64,000 nucleotides of DNA from Myxococcales bacterium (GTDB lineage: Bacteria > Myxococcota_A > Polyangia > Polyangiales > Polyangiaceae), in NCBI GenBank assembly GCA_025359105.1, contig JANYHK010000056.1, forward strand, positions 1 through 64,000, in the 5' to 3' direction. The notes under the pieces are model-generated. The model ran no database searches and was not told the origin of the DNA. It worked only from the letters and a program-made list of their open reading frames with translations. How positions within the stretch are numbered: position 1 is the first letter of the stretch; each line of letters opens with the position of its first letter. Positions 1 through 9,206 of this stretch are shown here, piece after piece. The translations under genes and the position numbers were made by a program.

Positions 1-109
<109 letters not shown>

Positions 110-113
<4 letters not shown>

Positions 114-841
114 GGGGCCTTGCGCGGGTGGGCGACGAGCCAGTCGACGACGCGGGGCCCGTGCGACGCGAGCGCGGCCCACTCGCCGCCGTGATCGGCC
201 CCCGCGACGAGATCCCACGTCACGTCCGCGGCGCACGATGCGTGGTACTTGCGGAGGCGGACCGCGAGCGCGTGCAGCGGGTTCTTGTCGCCGACGAGGA
301 AGTACACCGGCGCCTTTGCCTCGGCGCACGCAGGCTCGGCAGGCGCGACGCCGCCGCCGTGCACGACGATCGCCGCGAACGCGCGTGAGAACTCCGCCGC
401 GTGCATCCCGATCCACGACGCGCCGCCCGACCAGCCCAGGAGCCACGTCCGGTCGCGGTCGACGCGGTTGGCGTCGACCTTCGCGACCTGCTCGGTCACC
501 CACGACGGCTCGCCGTCCCATTGCCAGAAGCTGCCCTTGCAGCCGAGGTCGGCGGGGCAGGCGAGCGTGAGGACGCCGATGCCGCGCTTCGTCGCCAGGC
601 GCGTCCACGCGTCGTGCGGGGTCTGCGTCGGTTGGCGATCGCCGTGCAGGACGACGAGCAGCGGCGCCGGCGCGTCGCCGGGCGGGAGCGTGAGGCGGCA
701 GCCCGCGCACGGCGCGTCGGCGAACGCCGGCCGCGCGACCAGGAGGAGGAGCGTGGCCGTGAGCACCGCGACCCACGCGCCCGCCCGCCCGCGTGCACCT
801 GCGCGCGCGCGTGCACGTGCGCGCGCCAGCGGAGGCGTCAC
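110..841 (-). CDS. Secreted alpha/beta hydrolase (LpqC / PHB-depolymerase-like esterase)
   Basis: A 243-residue protein with an N-terminal signal: an Arg/Ala-rich stretch, the hydrophobic run VAVLTATLLLLVARPAFA, then a mature domain starting near DAPCAG. The alpha/beta-hydrolase hallmarks are visible: LLVVLHGD for the oxyanion strand, the nucleophile elbow GWSGG, a likely acidic residue in VGDKNP and a likely catalytic His in GADHGG. This fits the small secreted LpqC/poly(3-hydroxybutyrate)-depolymerase-like esterases. The substrate is unknown. GTG at 841-839 overlaps the TGA of the upstream DUF4846 gene as GTGA, which decides the start, and the gene is itself coupled to the Thr-Pro gene downstream. 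Longer open frames reaching back to 2.8 kb are antisense artefacts. Confidence 0.8.
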
Positions 842-1668
842 GGCATCCGCCGCAGCGTCCGCATCGGGAACGCCGCCCAGAACGGCGTCTTCACCTCCGT
901 CGCGCCTGGCTCCACCATGAACCACGTCGCCTCTCGTGAGGGGCGAAGGATCTGGAAGCTCTGCGCCGGCATGTAGCTCTGGCCGAGGAGGAGTGCCGTG
1001 CGCCCGCCCGCGTCCTTGGCCACGTCGAGGACGAGCACGGCGTGACCGAACGGCGAGCCCGGCATCACGAAGAAGTCGCCGGGCTGAACCTCGGCGAACG
1101 GGACTGCCTTGCCTTCGCGCGCAAGGGACGAGGTGTTCGCCCACGTGAACACCTCGTCCTCCCACGCGCGGAAGGCGGCGTGGTCCTCCTTCCGCGGCGC
1201 GGCCACGGCGCGCAGGTTGGCCTTCGTTCCCTCCGTCACCATGCGTTCGCCGGTGAGCCACTTCGCGTACGCCAGCGTCGCGCCCGACGCGGCGTGGTAG
1301 GCGAGCGCGCGATCGCCGCGGCCATACCGCCACTCGGCGTGCATGCGGAGAACGGCGTCGGCGCACTGCTGGAGATCGCGCGCGCCCACGTCGACGTCGA
1401 CGACTGCGGCGACGTTCTCGTGCCGCCCGTCCTCGTAGAGCGGCGCACCGCGGAAGTCTTTGACCTTCGCATCCGCGGGTGACATCGGCAGCGTCCGGAG
1501 AAACGCGCCGAAGCTCCCGTCCTCCACCGTTGCGCGCGTGAAGCCGGCGGGCGTCGGGGCGCGCGCCTCCAGCGTCTCGGCCGACGTGAACGTCCAGGGG
1601 TGGACGGTGCGGTCGGGCGACGAAAGACCTAGGACGGCGGCGACCAGGAGCCCGGCGAGTCGGATCAT
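838..1668 (-). CDS. DUF4846-family secreted protein
   Basis: A 276-residue protein with a short N-terminal signal (MIRLAGLLVAAVLGLSS). The body contains features I associate with the DUF4846 family: a His-rich central part (RMHAEWRYGRGD, LAYHAASG), the aromatic stretch WEDEVFTWANTSSL, and a C-terminal block with PGDFFVMPGSPFGHAVLVLD followed by LLLGQSYMPAQSFQIL. The conserved HAVLVLD and GQSYMPAQ segments recall a Cys/His peptidase-like fold, but no function is established. It is the first gene of a three-gene coupled minus-strand operon with a secreted hydrolase and a Thr-Pro-repeat protein, so a periplasmic or surface role is likely. ATG at 1668 is the first start after the divergent promoter region. 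Confidence 0.75.
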   Translation of the reverse strand: MIRLAGLLVAAVLGLSSPDRTVHPWTFTSAETLEARAPTPAGFTRATVEDGSFGAFLRTLPMSPADAKVKDFRGAPLYEDGRHENVAAVVDVDVGARDLQQCADAVLRMHAEWRYGRGDRALAYHAASGATLAYAKWLTGERMVTEGTKANLRAVAAPRKEDHAAFRAWEDEVFTWANTSSLAREGKAVPFAEVQPGDFFVMPGSPFGHAVLVLDVAKDAGGRTALLLGQSYMPAQSFQILRPSREATWFMVEPGATEVKTPFWAAFPMRTLRRMP

Positions 1669-1795
1669 CTCGTGGGTTGGACCCGCACCCCCCGCGCGGC
1701 TTGGGTCTTGAAAACACCACGCCCGCTCTAGCGGTCAAACGGCCCGCGCCGACATTGGCGCTTGTTTTTCCCCTTGGTTGACGTATTGCGGCGGC
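1669..1795. promoter_or_regulatory. Divergent intergenic region between DUF4846 operon and mrp-like gene
   Basis: A 127-base spacer that must hold the promoters of the minus-strand operon and the plus-strand ATPase gene. At 1759-1771 it carries CGCTTGTTTTTCC, 25 bases before the ATG at 1796. The identical 13-mer recurs at 2923-2935 before the next plus-strand gene. No canonical -35/-10 pair stands out. Confidence 0.4.
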
Positions 1796-2887
1796 ATGGA
1801 TCTCACCAAAGACCTCGTCCTGGCCACGCTCGCGAAGGTCCAGGGCGCCGCCAAGCTCGGGGAAATCGCGATCGCCGGCGGCGCGGTCACGATCGCCGCG
1901 TCGCCCGAGGGGGGCTCGCGTGAAGAGCTCGGCCGTGCGATGCGCAAGGCCATCGCCGTGCTCGACGGCGTCTCCAGCGTCGAGGTGCGGTGGACGGGTG
2001 ACCTGCCCGGCCGCGAGATCAGCCCGACCGATCCGCTCCCCGGCGTGAAGAACGTCGTCCTCGTCATGAGCGGCAAGGGGGGCGTCGGCAAGAGCACCTG
2101 CGCGACGAACCTCACGATGGCGCTGCACCGCGCCGGCTTCCGCGTCGGACTCCTCGACGCCGACATTTACGGCCCGTCGATCCCGACCATGCTCGGCGTG
2201 ACCGGCCGCCCCGTGTCGATGGACGGGAAATCGATCGAGCCGCTCTCGCGCTTCGGCGTGAAGCTCATGAGCATCGGCTTCCTGCTCGAGGATCCGAAGG
2301 CCGCCGTCATCTGGCGCGGCCCGATGCTCCACGGCGCGCTGCAGCAGTTCCTGAACGACGTGAGCTGGGGCGAGCTCGACTTCCTCGTCCTCGATCTGCC
2401 CCCCGGCACCGGCGACGTCGCGCTCACGCTCTCTCAGAAGGTGAAGGTCACGGGCGCCGTCGTCATCACGACGCCGCAGCCCGTCGCGACCGACGACGTC
2501 TTCAAGAGCGTGTCGATGTGCCAGAAGGTGAACATCCCCATCCTCGGCGTCGTCGAGAACATGAGCTACTTCATCGACTCCGCCGGCGTGAAGCACGAGC
2601 TCTTCGGAAAGGGGGGCGGCCAGGCCGTCGCCGACTTCGCGCACGCGCCCCTGCTCGGCCAGGTGCCGATCGATCAGAGCGTCCGCGAGTGGGGCGACAA
2701 GGGCACGCCGGTCGTGCAAGCGGCTCCCGCGAGCTCCATCGCGCGCGCGTTCGTCGAGATCGGCGAGCGCCTCGCGGACCTCATCGCCGCGCGCCACGAC
2801 GCAGGCGCTGCGAACGAGCCCGGCCCCCTCATCGATCGCAGCGGCGGCCCCGGGGGTCGTCGGAGGCTGCCGGTCACCAAGGGCTGA
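1796..2887 (+). CDS. mrp: Mrp/NBP35-family P-loop ATPase (ApbC-like), lacking the CxxC pair
   Basis: A 363-residue cytosolic ATPase. Residues 1-75 form an FSCA/MIP18-like domain. The deviant Walker A motif GKGGVGKST lies at about 93-101, followed by the MinD/Mrp-type segments LLDADIYGPSIPTML and DLPPGTGDVALTL. Mrp proteins act as Fe-S cluster carriers using a pair of Cys in the conserved ENMSxFxCPxC segment. Here the equivalent reads ENMSYFIDSAGVKHELFG with neither Cys, so cluster binding through that site is not expected. The region downstream (FGKGGG, PLLGQVPID) is normal. ATG at 1796 is preferred over an upstream in-frame TTG at 1778. The gene is transcribed alone, divergently from the secreted operon. 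Confidence 0.88.
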   Translation: MDLTKDLVLATLAKVQGAAKLGEIAIAGGAVTIAASPEGGSREELGRAMRKAIAVLDGVSSVEVRWTGDLPGREISPTDPLPGVKNVVLVMSGKGGVGKSTCATNLTMALHRAGFRVGLLDADIYGPSIPTMLGVTGRPVSMDGKSIEPLSRFGVKLMSIGFLLEDPKAAVIWRGPMLHGALQQFLNDVSWGELDFLVLDLPPGTGDVALTLSQKVKVTGAVVITTPQPVATDDVFKSVSMCQKVNIPILGVVENMSYFIDSAGVKHELFGKGGGQAVADFAHAPLLGQVPIDQSVREWGDKGTPVVQAAPASSIARAFVEIGERLADLIAARHDAGAANEPGPLIDRSGGPGGRRRLPVTKG

Positions 2888-2922
2888 AGCCGCAGCGGAA
2901 GTAGTACAATTCTACACCTTTC

Positions 2923-2935
2923 CGCTTGTTTTTCC
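2923..2935 (+). promoter_or_regulatory. Repeated upstream motif CGCTTGTTTTTCC
   Basis: A 13-base sequence identical to 1759-1771, placed 33 bases before the ATG at 2968. Its recurrence in the leaders of two consecutive plus-strand genes suggests a shared promoter or regulatory element, but two copies are weak evidence. Confidence 0.3.
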
Positions 2936-2967
2936 GCTGGTCCGGAAACTGCTTCGACGGAGCAGTC

Positions 2968-4011
2968 ATGCGGTTCCTTGTCCTCCTGTCGGTCCTCTGT
3001 GCGGCGGTTCTCGCAGCCTGCGGGGCGAACAACGCCAGCACGTTCTCCGACCAGAACCCCGACGGCGGCATCGGTTCCGGCGACGACGCCAGCTTCAACC
3101 TGGACACGGGTCCCGACGTGGATCCCTACAAAATTGATCCACCCCCTCAGTGGTGCGGACCCGACGGTGGTCCGGCGGCGCCCCCCCCTGTCGGCGGCAC
3201 GCTCGACTGCCCGAGCGACAAGAACAAAGAGGGGTGCGACTGCAGCTCCGCGGGCATCGGCGCGACCGCCGCGTGCTGGATGGGCCTGCGCGCGAACCGC
3301 CACCTGGGCCAGTGCAAGGACGGCACGACGACGTGCATCCACAAGAGCGAGACCTCCAACCAGTGGGGACCGTGCGTGGGTGAGGTGCTCCCGACGCCGG
3401 GCGCCAAGGGCAAGGCCGCGTGCAAGTGCTTCAGCGCGGGCCAGTGGAAGCTCTCCAACTTGATCCCGTGCTTCTTCACGTACTCGCCGAGCAACGCCGT
3501 GTACGGCATCTCGACGGTGCTCGACGCGGCAGGCAAGGCCGCCTGCCAGGACCCGGTCCCGCCGGAGCCGCCGCCCGCGCCGCCGACGAAGTGGACCGAC
3601 GATACGCTCAAGGTCGACTGCGCCGGGCACTTCCGCCTCTGCTACGAGCTCAAGGCCGGCGACTACGCCAACCCGAAGGCAAGCGACTGCGCCGTCACGC
3701 CGCGCGACGCGAGCGGCAAACCGGCGCTCTGCGTCGAGGGCGACTACTTGAAGGAAGGGATCGAGCAGGCGTTCCCGACGATCGGCCCCTGGGTAAGCGC
3801 GAACACTGCGTGCTCGGCGCAGTTCAAGAACAGCGGCGGCTACGGCGAGATGACCGTCATCGGCCTCAGCGTGCAGTGCGACAAGGTCGACGACGGCGCG
3901 GGCCAACCCGAGGTCTTTCACCGCGTCCAGTACTGCCCCTTCGCGTGCGGCCAGAACCCCAGCGGCCCCGGCTGCGCGAACTGCCAGCAAGGCGGCTCAG
4001 GGCAGTTCTGA
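2968..4011 (+). CDS. Secreted Cys-rich lipoprotein of unknown function
   Basis: A 347-residue protein with a clear lipoprotein signal (MRFLVLLSVLCAAVLAAC; lipobox LAAC). A low-complexity Asp/Gly linker follows, with the DGG/DTG motifs common in myxobacterial exported proteins. The remaining ~280 residues are rich in Cys (for example EGCDCSSAG, CKCFSAGQW, CPFACGQNPSGPGCANCQ), implying several disulfides. I recognise no family. ATG at 2968 is preceded by GGAG (in GACGGAGCAGTC), which decides the start over an upstream ATG at 2926. Myxobacterial genomes encode many such Cys-rich surface lipoproteins, and neighbours give no functional clue. Confidence 0.75.
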   Translation: MRFLVLLSVLCAAVLAACGANNASTFSDQNPDGGIGSGDDASFNLDTGPDVDPYKIDPPPQWCGPDGGPAAPPPVGGTLDCPSDKNKEGCDCSSAGIGATAACWMGLRANRHLGQCKDGTTTCIHKSETSNQWGPCVGEVLPTPGAKGKAACKCFSAGQWKLSNLIPCFFTYSPSNAVYGISTVLDAAGKAACQDPVPPEPPPAPPTKWTDDTLKVDCAGHFRLCYELKAGDYANPKASDCAVTPRDASGKPALCVEGDYLKEGIEQAFPTIGPWVSANTACSAQFKNSGGYGEMTVIGLSVQCDKVDDGAGQPEVFHRVQYCPFACGQNPSGPGCANCQQGGSGQF

Positions 4012-4050
4012 AGGCTCGCACCGTCCGAGGCCGTCCCCGCGCGCTCCGCC

Positions 4051-4740
4051 CTACTTCACGAGCACGTCGCCGCCGCACGGAACGTCGACGTTTTCGGCTT
4101 CGCCGTGGCTGCCCACCTGGATGGAGTGCTTGCCGCAGTGAACGTCGATCGCTCCGTCCGACTCGCCGAGGACGACGCCGTCCACGAACACGCGATGCCC
4201 GTGTGCCTTCGCCGAGAAGCGCAGCGTGCCGCGCGTCGCCGGAACGATCGGCAACGTGTCGAGGCGGATGCTCGGCACGCCCGCCGTCGACGCCGTCGAA
4301 GCCGCGGCGGGCAGTGGCGAGGGGGCGGCGGCCGCGGCTGCCGGCGCAGGGCGCGCAGGTGGCGGGGGCGCGGCCGCGCGGCCCGTCGCCTGCACCACGG
4401 TCACGTGGGTCCGCGGGTACGGCGTGCGCGCGTCCACCACGCGGACGACCACGGCGACCCCGAGGCTCACGAGCACGCCGATCGCGACGCCCCCCGCGAT
4501 CCACGGACCCATGCTCCGCGGCGCCCTATCGTGCGCGTGCGCCACCGTCGTCCGGAGCGGCGCGCGTCGCGCCGTCGCAGTCGGCGGCGCAACCGCCGAC
4601 GACACGACGGCCGCGATCGGCGTCAGCTCGAGGATGTCGTCGAGGAGCACCTCCTCGGTCGACTCCGCCGCGAGGATCGGGACTTCCAGGGTCCGTATCG
4701 ATTCCTGCGACTCGTACGCCGGGAACTCGCCCACCAGCAT
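4051..4740 (-). CDS. Single-pass membrane protein with PEGA-like C-terminal domain
   Basis: A 229-residue protein if started at ATG 4740 (MLVGEFPAYESQ...); an in-frame ATG at 4845 would add 35 mostly basic residues and overlap the terminator of the upstream gene. The N-terminal ~75 residues are acidic and likely cytosolic (VLLDDILELTP). One transmembrane helix follows (WIAGGVAIGVLVSLGVAVVV), then an Ala/Pro-rich linker. The C-terminal ~70 residues (GTLRFSAKAHGHRVFVDGVV, CGKHSIQVGSHG) resemble a PEGA surface domain. Such PEGA-tailed proteins accompany Ser/Thr-kinase systems in myxobacteria, but no partner is adjacent. It converges with the lipoprotein gene at 4011. Confidence 0.65.
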   Translation of the reverse strand: MLVGEFPAYESQESIRTLEVPILAAESTEEVLLDDILELTPIAAVVSSAVAPPTATARRAPLRTTVAHAHDRAPRSMGPWIAGGVAIGVLVSLGVAVVVRVVDARTPYPRTHVTVVQATGRAAAPPPPARPAPAAAAAAPSPLPAAASTASTAGVPSIRLDTLPIVPATRGTLRFSAKAHGHRVFVDGVVLGESDGAIDVHCGKHSIQVGSHGEAENVDVPCGGDVLVK

Positions 4741-4827
4741 GGCGGAGCGCGGTTCACTCGTCGGGGAAAGGCGGGTCCTCTTCACGTGGGCCGAAGTTAT
4801 TTCCCGGGGTCGTCGCGGCCGCAACCC

Positions 4828-4863
4828 AAAAAAGACGAAACGCACCTTTCGTGCAAGGCACGA
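4828..4863 (-). terminator. Rho-independent terminator after the MoxR gene
   Basis: Read on the minus strand, 22 bases past the MoxR stop: a perfect hairpin TCGTGC-CTT-GCACGA (4863-4849) overlaps a second perfect hairpin ACGAAA-GGTGCG-TTTCGT (4852-4835). That is followed by C and a run of six T (4833-4828). This is a classic intrinsic terminator and separates the MoxR gene from the PEGA-like gene downstream. Confidence 0.75.
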
Positions 4864-4884
4864 GTCGCCGAAGGCGAATTCGTT

Positions 4885-5751
<867 letters not shown>

Positions 5752-5796
5752 GGCCCTGAATGGTTAGCACACGAAGGACCGGGACCGCGCGCCGCT

Positions 5797-6939
5797 TCAG
5801 CGGGGCTTGTTGGCGCGGACGATCCGCCCGCTGCTCGACGTCGCGAACACGAACCGATCGTTCACGGCTAGACCTTGCGCGTTCCCGAGGCCGTCGATGA
5901 TGACGTCGATGCGGTCTTTCATCGACCTGTCGACGCGATAAATCCTGCCCTCGTCGCGATCGGCAAAGTAGAGCTTGGCCCCCTCGACGACCATCGCCGC
6001 GATGGTGCCGGGCCGGTGTCCGACGAGGAGCGTCGGGGCGCCCGCGTCGGCGCCGCTCGTGGGCGCGCCGTAGACACCGCCGTCGGGCCCGTCGACCGAC
6101 CAGTACACGGTTTGATCGCTGCCCTCGACCGCGACGGCATTCGCGCGCGACGTGGCGGTGAACAGCGTGGCGCTCGCAGCTGAGAGTGTCGCGGGGTGCC
6201 ACCACACGCCGTCGCGGGTAGTGAACCAGAGGTTGGCTCCGATCGCCATGTGGAGCCCCGCGCCGCTGTCGCCGTCGGCGGTCGGGATGACCTGGACGCC
6301 GTTGGTGCAGCCGATGAAGCTGGGGTTCGTGCACGCGGACACAGGGGCGTACGGGCCTGCGCCGACGGTCAAGAAGAGGTGGCCGCCGACCTGCACGGGA
6401 TCGCGCGTGGTACCGGTAGCCGTCCACTCAGCGAAGACGCCGCCGTCGGCGACGTCGAGGGCCACCGTCGCGCCGGTGGCCGACGACACGAAGAGCACCG
6501 GTGGCCCGCCGAACAAATTGCCCGCCGCCAAGCCGTTGGGGGAGGGTGTGACGTCCGCGAACCGCGAGCCCCCGTCGCCAGCGTCGCAGCCGTCGACCGG
6601 GCACGTCGCCACCACGCCGCTCGCCGTCTCGTTGGTCCAGTACACCGTCTTCGTCGTCGCCAGGATGGCGGTCGGGTTGTCCTGCCCCGTCGCGAAGTCG
6701 ACGCAGCCGTTCAGGACGCACGGCGCCCCTCCCTCGCCCGCAGGCGCGTCGCTCAAAGGCGCGTCGCTCGCGAGCGCGTCGCCCGCAGTCCCGTCGCGCG
6801 GTGAGGCATCGAGCGCTCCGTCGGCGGTCGCGTCCGCGCCGCCGTAGGAGACATCGTCGATGCCGAGGAGGGCGCCGCACGCGAGCGCGCCGAGGGGCAA
6901 CGCCACGGCGGCGGCGGCGAGACGAGGTAGGGTGCGCAT
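5797..6939 (-). CDS. Beta-propeller (NHL/YWTD-like) lipoprotein
   Basis: A 380-residue exported protein. The signal ends in lipobox LGALAC and is followed by GALLGIDDVSYGG, a lipidation-site sequence recurrent in myxobacterial lipoproteins. An Asp/Ala-rich spacer precedes repeated motifs of about 45 residues containing VYWTN, VYWSVD and LYFADRDEGRIYRVD, typical of LDL-receptor-type or NHL propeller blades. The last blade (GLAVNDRFVFATSSSGRIV) closes near the C terminus. Propellers of this type usually mediate protein or carbohydrate binding, with no catalytic residues to point to. It follows the OMP gene upstream by 19 bases, so the two are probably co-transcribed. Confidence 0.78.
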   Translation of the reverse strand: MRTLPRLAAAAVALPLGALACGALLGIDDVSYGGADATADGALDASPRDGTAGDALASDAPLSDAPAGEGGAPCVLNGCVDFATGQDNPTAILATTKTVYWTNETASGVVATCPVDGCDAGDGGSRFADVTPSPNGLAAGNLFGGPPVLFVSSATGATVALDVADGGVFAEWTATGTTRDPVQVGGHLFLTVGAGPYAPVSACTNPSFIGCTNGVQVIPTADGDSGAGLHMAIGANLWFTTRDGVWWHPATLSAASATLFTATSRANAVAVEGSDQTVYWSVDGPDGGVYGAPTSGADAGAPTLLVGHRPGTIAAMVVEGAKLYFADRDEGRIYRVDRSMKDRIDVIIDGLGNAQGLAVNDRFVFATSSSGRIVRANKPR

Positions 6940-6958
6940 CGCTGAGGTCGGCGTCGTC

Positions 6959-7690
6959 TCAAAGCCCGAAGAACACCCCCACCCCGCCGAGCACGGCGAG
7001 CTGGAAGATGCTTGCGTTCGCGGTGAGCGTGGTCCCGTTGCGCGAGAGCGAATGCGACGCGCCGAGCGTCGTCGTCAGCTCGGGGCCGAGGTGGAAGAAG
7101 ACGGGCTCCACGGGGCGGTAGAGGAAGCCCACGTCGATGTCGACGAGGAAGCCGTAGGTCGTGGACTTGGTGGTGTCGGCGGGGTTGTTGTCCGGGTTCA
7201 GGCTCTGGCGCGACGCGTATCCCAGGCCGCCGCGCGGCCAGATTCCCCACCGGTCGCTCAGCGCGAAGAGGTAGCCGACGCGGGGGATGAACGCGAAGCC
7301 GGTCGTCGACGGCAGGTCGAAGGTCTGCGTCACGTTCTGGTTGGTGGGTCGCGTGACGGACTGCGACTGCGTCGTCAGCTCGACGACGCCGCCGAGCGAC
7401 AGGTTGTCGATGATGAAGAAGTCGGCCGACGGGGCGAACCAGAAGCTCGTCGTCTTGACGGTGGTGTCGCCGCCGCCGTTGAAGCCGGTCTCGTTGTAGC
7501 TGTTCGTCGCGAAGCCGATGGGGCCGGCGTAGGAGAAGCCCGAGGCGTTCACCCGGAACCCGGCGACCTGATCGATCGACAGGGTATGGCGCGCGCCCAT
7601 CGGGCTCAGCAGCTCGCGCTGGGCCAGCGCCGCGCGCGCAGACGTGAAAACGAGCACAAACGCCAGGAGGCGGACGATCGTTCGCGGCAT
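6959..7690 (-). CDS. Predicted outer-membrane beta-barrel protein
   Basis: A 243-residue protein with a cleavable signal (MPRTIVRLLAFVLVFTSARAALAQ). The mature chain alternates hydrophobic and polar residues and ends ASIFQLAVLGGVGVFFGL, with the penultimate strand and near-terminal Phe usual in small barrels. Segments such as WFAPSADFFIIDNLSLGG, FAFIPRVGYLFAL and GIWPRGGLGYASR recall the OmpA-like/OmpW-size eight-strand barrels annotated generically as outer-membrane proteins in myxobacteria. No substrate can be deduced. It is the first gene of a two-gene minus-strand unit with the propeller lipoprotein and is divergent from the FAD oxidase gene 20 bases away. Confidence 0.7.
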   Translation of the reverse strand: MPRTIVRLLAFVLVFTSARAALAQRELLSPMGARHTLSIDQVAGFRVNASGFSYAGPIGFATNSYNETGFNGGGDTTVKTTSFWFAPSADFFIIDNLSLGGVVELTTQSQSVTRPTNQNVTQTFDLPSTTGFAFIPRVGYLFALSDRWGIWPRGGLGYASRQSLNPDNNPADTTKSTTYGFLVDIDVGFLYRPVEPVFFHLGPELTTTLGASHSLSRNGTTLTANASIFQLAVLGGVGVFFGL

Positions 7691-7710
7691 GGTGATGCTA
7701 GGCTATCACG

Positions 7711-9144
7711 GTGCTGATCGCCGCTCCTCCCGTGACGCTTCCGTCCGCGAGCGCGGTCGAGCGCGTGAAGATCGCGCTGGACAGGGCGCTCGGCGGCTCG
7801 AAGGTGGACGCCACCGAAGAGCGACGCCTCGCCTACGCGCGCGACGAGAGCGAGGCCATCGGCCGCACCCCCGACGTCGTCGTCACCGCCGAGCGCGCGG
7901 AGGACGTCGCCACGGTCCTCGCGCTCGCCGAAGAGCACGGGGTGCCCGTCACCCCGCGGGCCGGCGGCACCGGTCGAACGGGCGGCGCGGTCCCCGTCGC
8001 CGGCGGCATCGTCCTTCGCACCGACAGGCTCGCGCAGATCAAGGAGATCGATCGCGGCGATCTCGTCGCCGTCGTGCAGCCGGGCGTCATCACCGGCGAC
8101 CTGCACGCCGCGTGCGAAAAGGAGGGGCTCTTCTACCCGCCGGACCCCAACTCGCTCAAGACCTGCATGATCGGCGGCAACGTCGCCGAGAACGCGGGCG
8201 GGCCGCGCGCGTTCAAGTACGGCGTGACGCGCGACTACGTGCTCGGCGTCGAGGTGTGCCTCATGGGCGGGCGCGTGCTGCGGCCGGGCCGGCGCACGGT
8301 CAAGGGCGTCACCGGCTACGACGTGACGGGGCTCCTCGTCGGCAGCGAAGGCACGCTCGGCGTGTTCACCGAGGTGACGCTGCGCCTCGTCCCCAAGCCG
8401 CCGGAGGTGGCCACCGTCCTCGCGCTCTTCGACGACGTGCACGCGTGCGGCGACGCTGTGAGCGCGATCGTCGCCGCCGGCCTCGTGCCGCGGTGCCTGG
8501 AGCTCCTCGATCGCGCCACACTGGAGGCCGTCCGGGCCAACGGCGTCTCCGTCGATACGCGCGCGGGGGCGATGCTCCTCGTCGAGATGGACGGCGAGGC
8601 GGCCGCGCTCGACCCGCAAATCGAGCGCCTGGGGGAGGTCGTCTCCAGGGGACGTGGCGTCGTCGATCTACTCGTCGCCCAAGACGCGGCGCAGCGCGAT
8701 CGCCTGTGGGAGGCGCGGCGCATGCTCTCGCCGGCCACGCGCAAGCTCGCGAAGTACAAGCTCTCGGAGGACATCGTCGTCCCCCGCTCGCGTGTGCCGG
8801 AGCTCCTCACCCGCGTCGACGCGATCGGCGCGGCCACTGGGGTCCGCACCCTCACGTATGGCCACGCCGGCGACGGCAACCTCCACGTGAACTTCCTCTG
8901 GAATGACGAAGGCGAGCGGCCGGCGGTCGATCGCGCGATCGAGGCGCTCATGCGCGCGACGATCGAGCTTAGGGGCACGCTCAGCGGCGAGCACGGCATC
9001 GGCGTGTCGAAGGCCGCCTACCTGCCGCTCGAACAGTCGGCGGAGCTGATCGCGCTGCAGCGAGACTTGAAGCGCGTGTTCGACCCGCGGGATCTGCTGA
9101 ACCCCGGGAAGATCTTCCCGGCGACAGGCCACGCCGCGTGCTGA
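7711..9144 (+). CDS. FAD-binding 2-hydroxyacid oxidase/dehydrogenase (GlcD family)
   Basis: A 477-residue flavoenzyme of the GlcD / D-lactate dehydrogenase family, which oxidises 2-hydroxyacids and passes electrons to the respiratory chain or a partner subunit. The PCMH-type FAD-binding domain occupies about 50-225, including PRAGGTGRTGGAVP, PDPNSLKTCMIGGNVAENAG and VGSEGTLGVFTE. The C-terminal FAD-oxidase domain carries the diagnostic GHAGDGNLHVNF and GEHGIG motifs with the metal/substrate His residues. GTG at 7711 is the first start after the divergent gene. No GlcE/GlcF-type partner genes or Fe-S subunit lie next to it, so the electron acceptor is unclear. The substrate (glycolate, D-lactate or other) cannot be fixed from sequence alone. 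Confidence 0.88.
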   Translation: MLIAAPPVTLPSASAVERVKIALDRALGGSKVDATEERRLAYARDESEAIGRTPDVVVTAERAEDVATVLALAEEHGVPVTPRAGGTGRTGGAVPVAGGIVLRTDRLAQIKEIDRGDLVAVVQPGVITGDLHAACEKEGLFYPPDPNSLKTCMIGGNVAENAGGPRAFKYGVTRDYVLGVEVCLMGGRVLRPGRRTVKGVTGYDVTGLLVGSEGTLGVFTEVTLRLVPKPPEVATVLALFDDVHACGDAVSAIVAAGLVPRCLELLDRATLEAVRANGVSVDTRAGAMLLVEMDGEAAALDPQIERLGEVVSRGRGVVDLLVAQDAAQRDRLWEARRMLSPATRKLAKYKLSEDIVVPRSRVPELLTRVDAIGAATGVRTLTYGHAGDGNLHVNFLWNDEGERPAVDRAIEALMRATIELRGTLSGEHGIGVSKAAYLPLEQSAELIALQRDLKRVFDPRDLLNPGKIFPATGHAAC

Positions 9145-9206
9145 ACTGCCGGCGGCGTGCTACGAGCTGAGGCGCTCGCACGTCGGTCGGGCCATCGGAG
9201 GCATCA

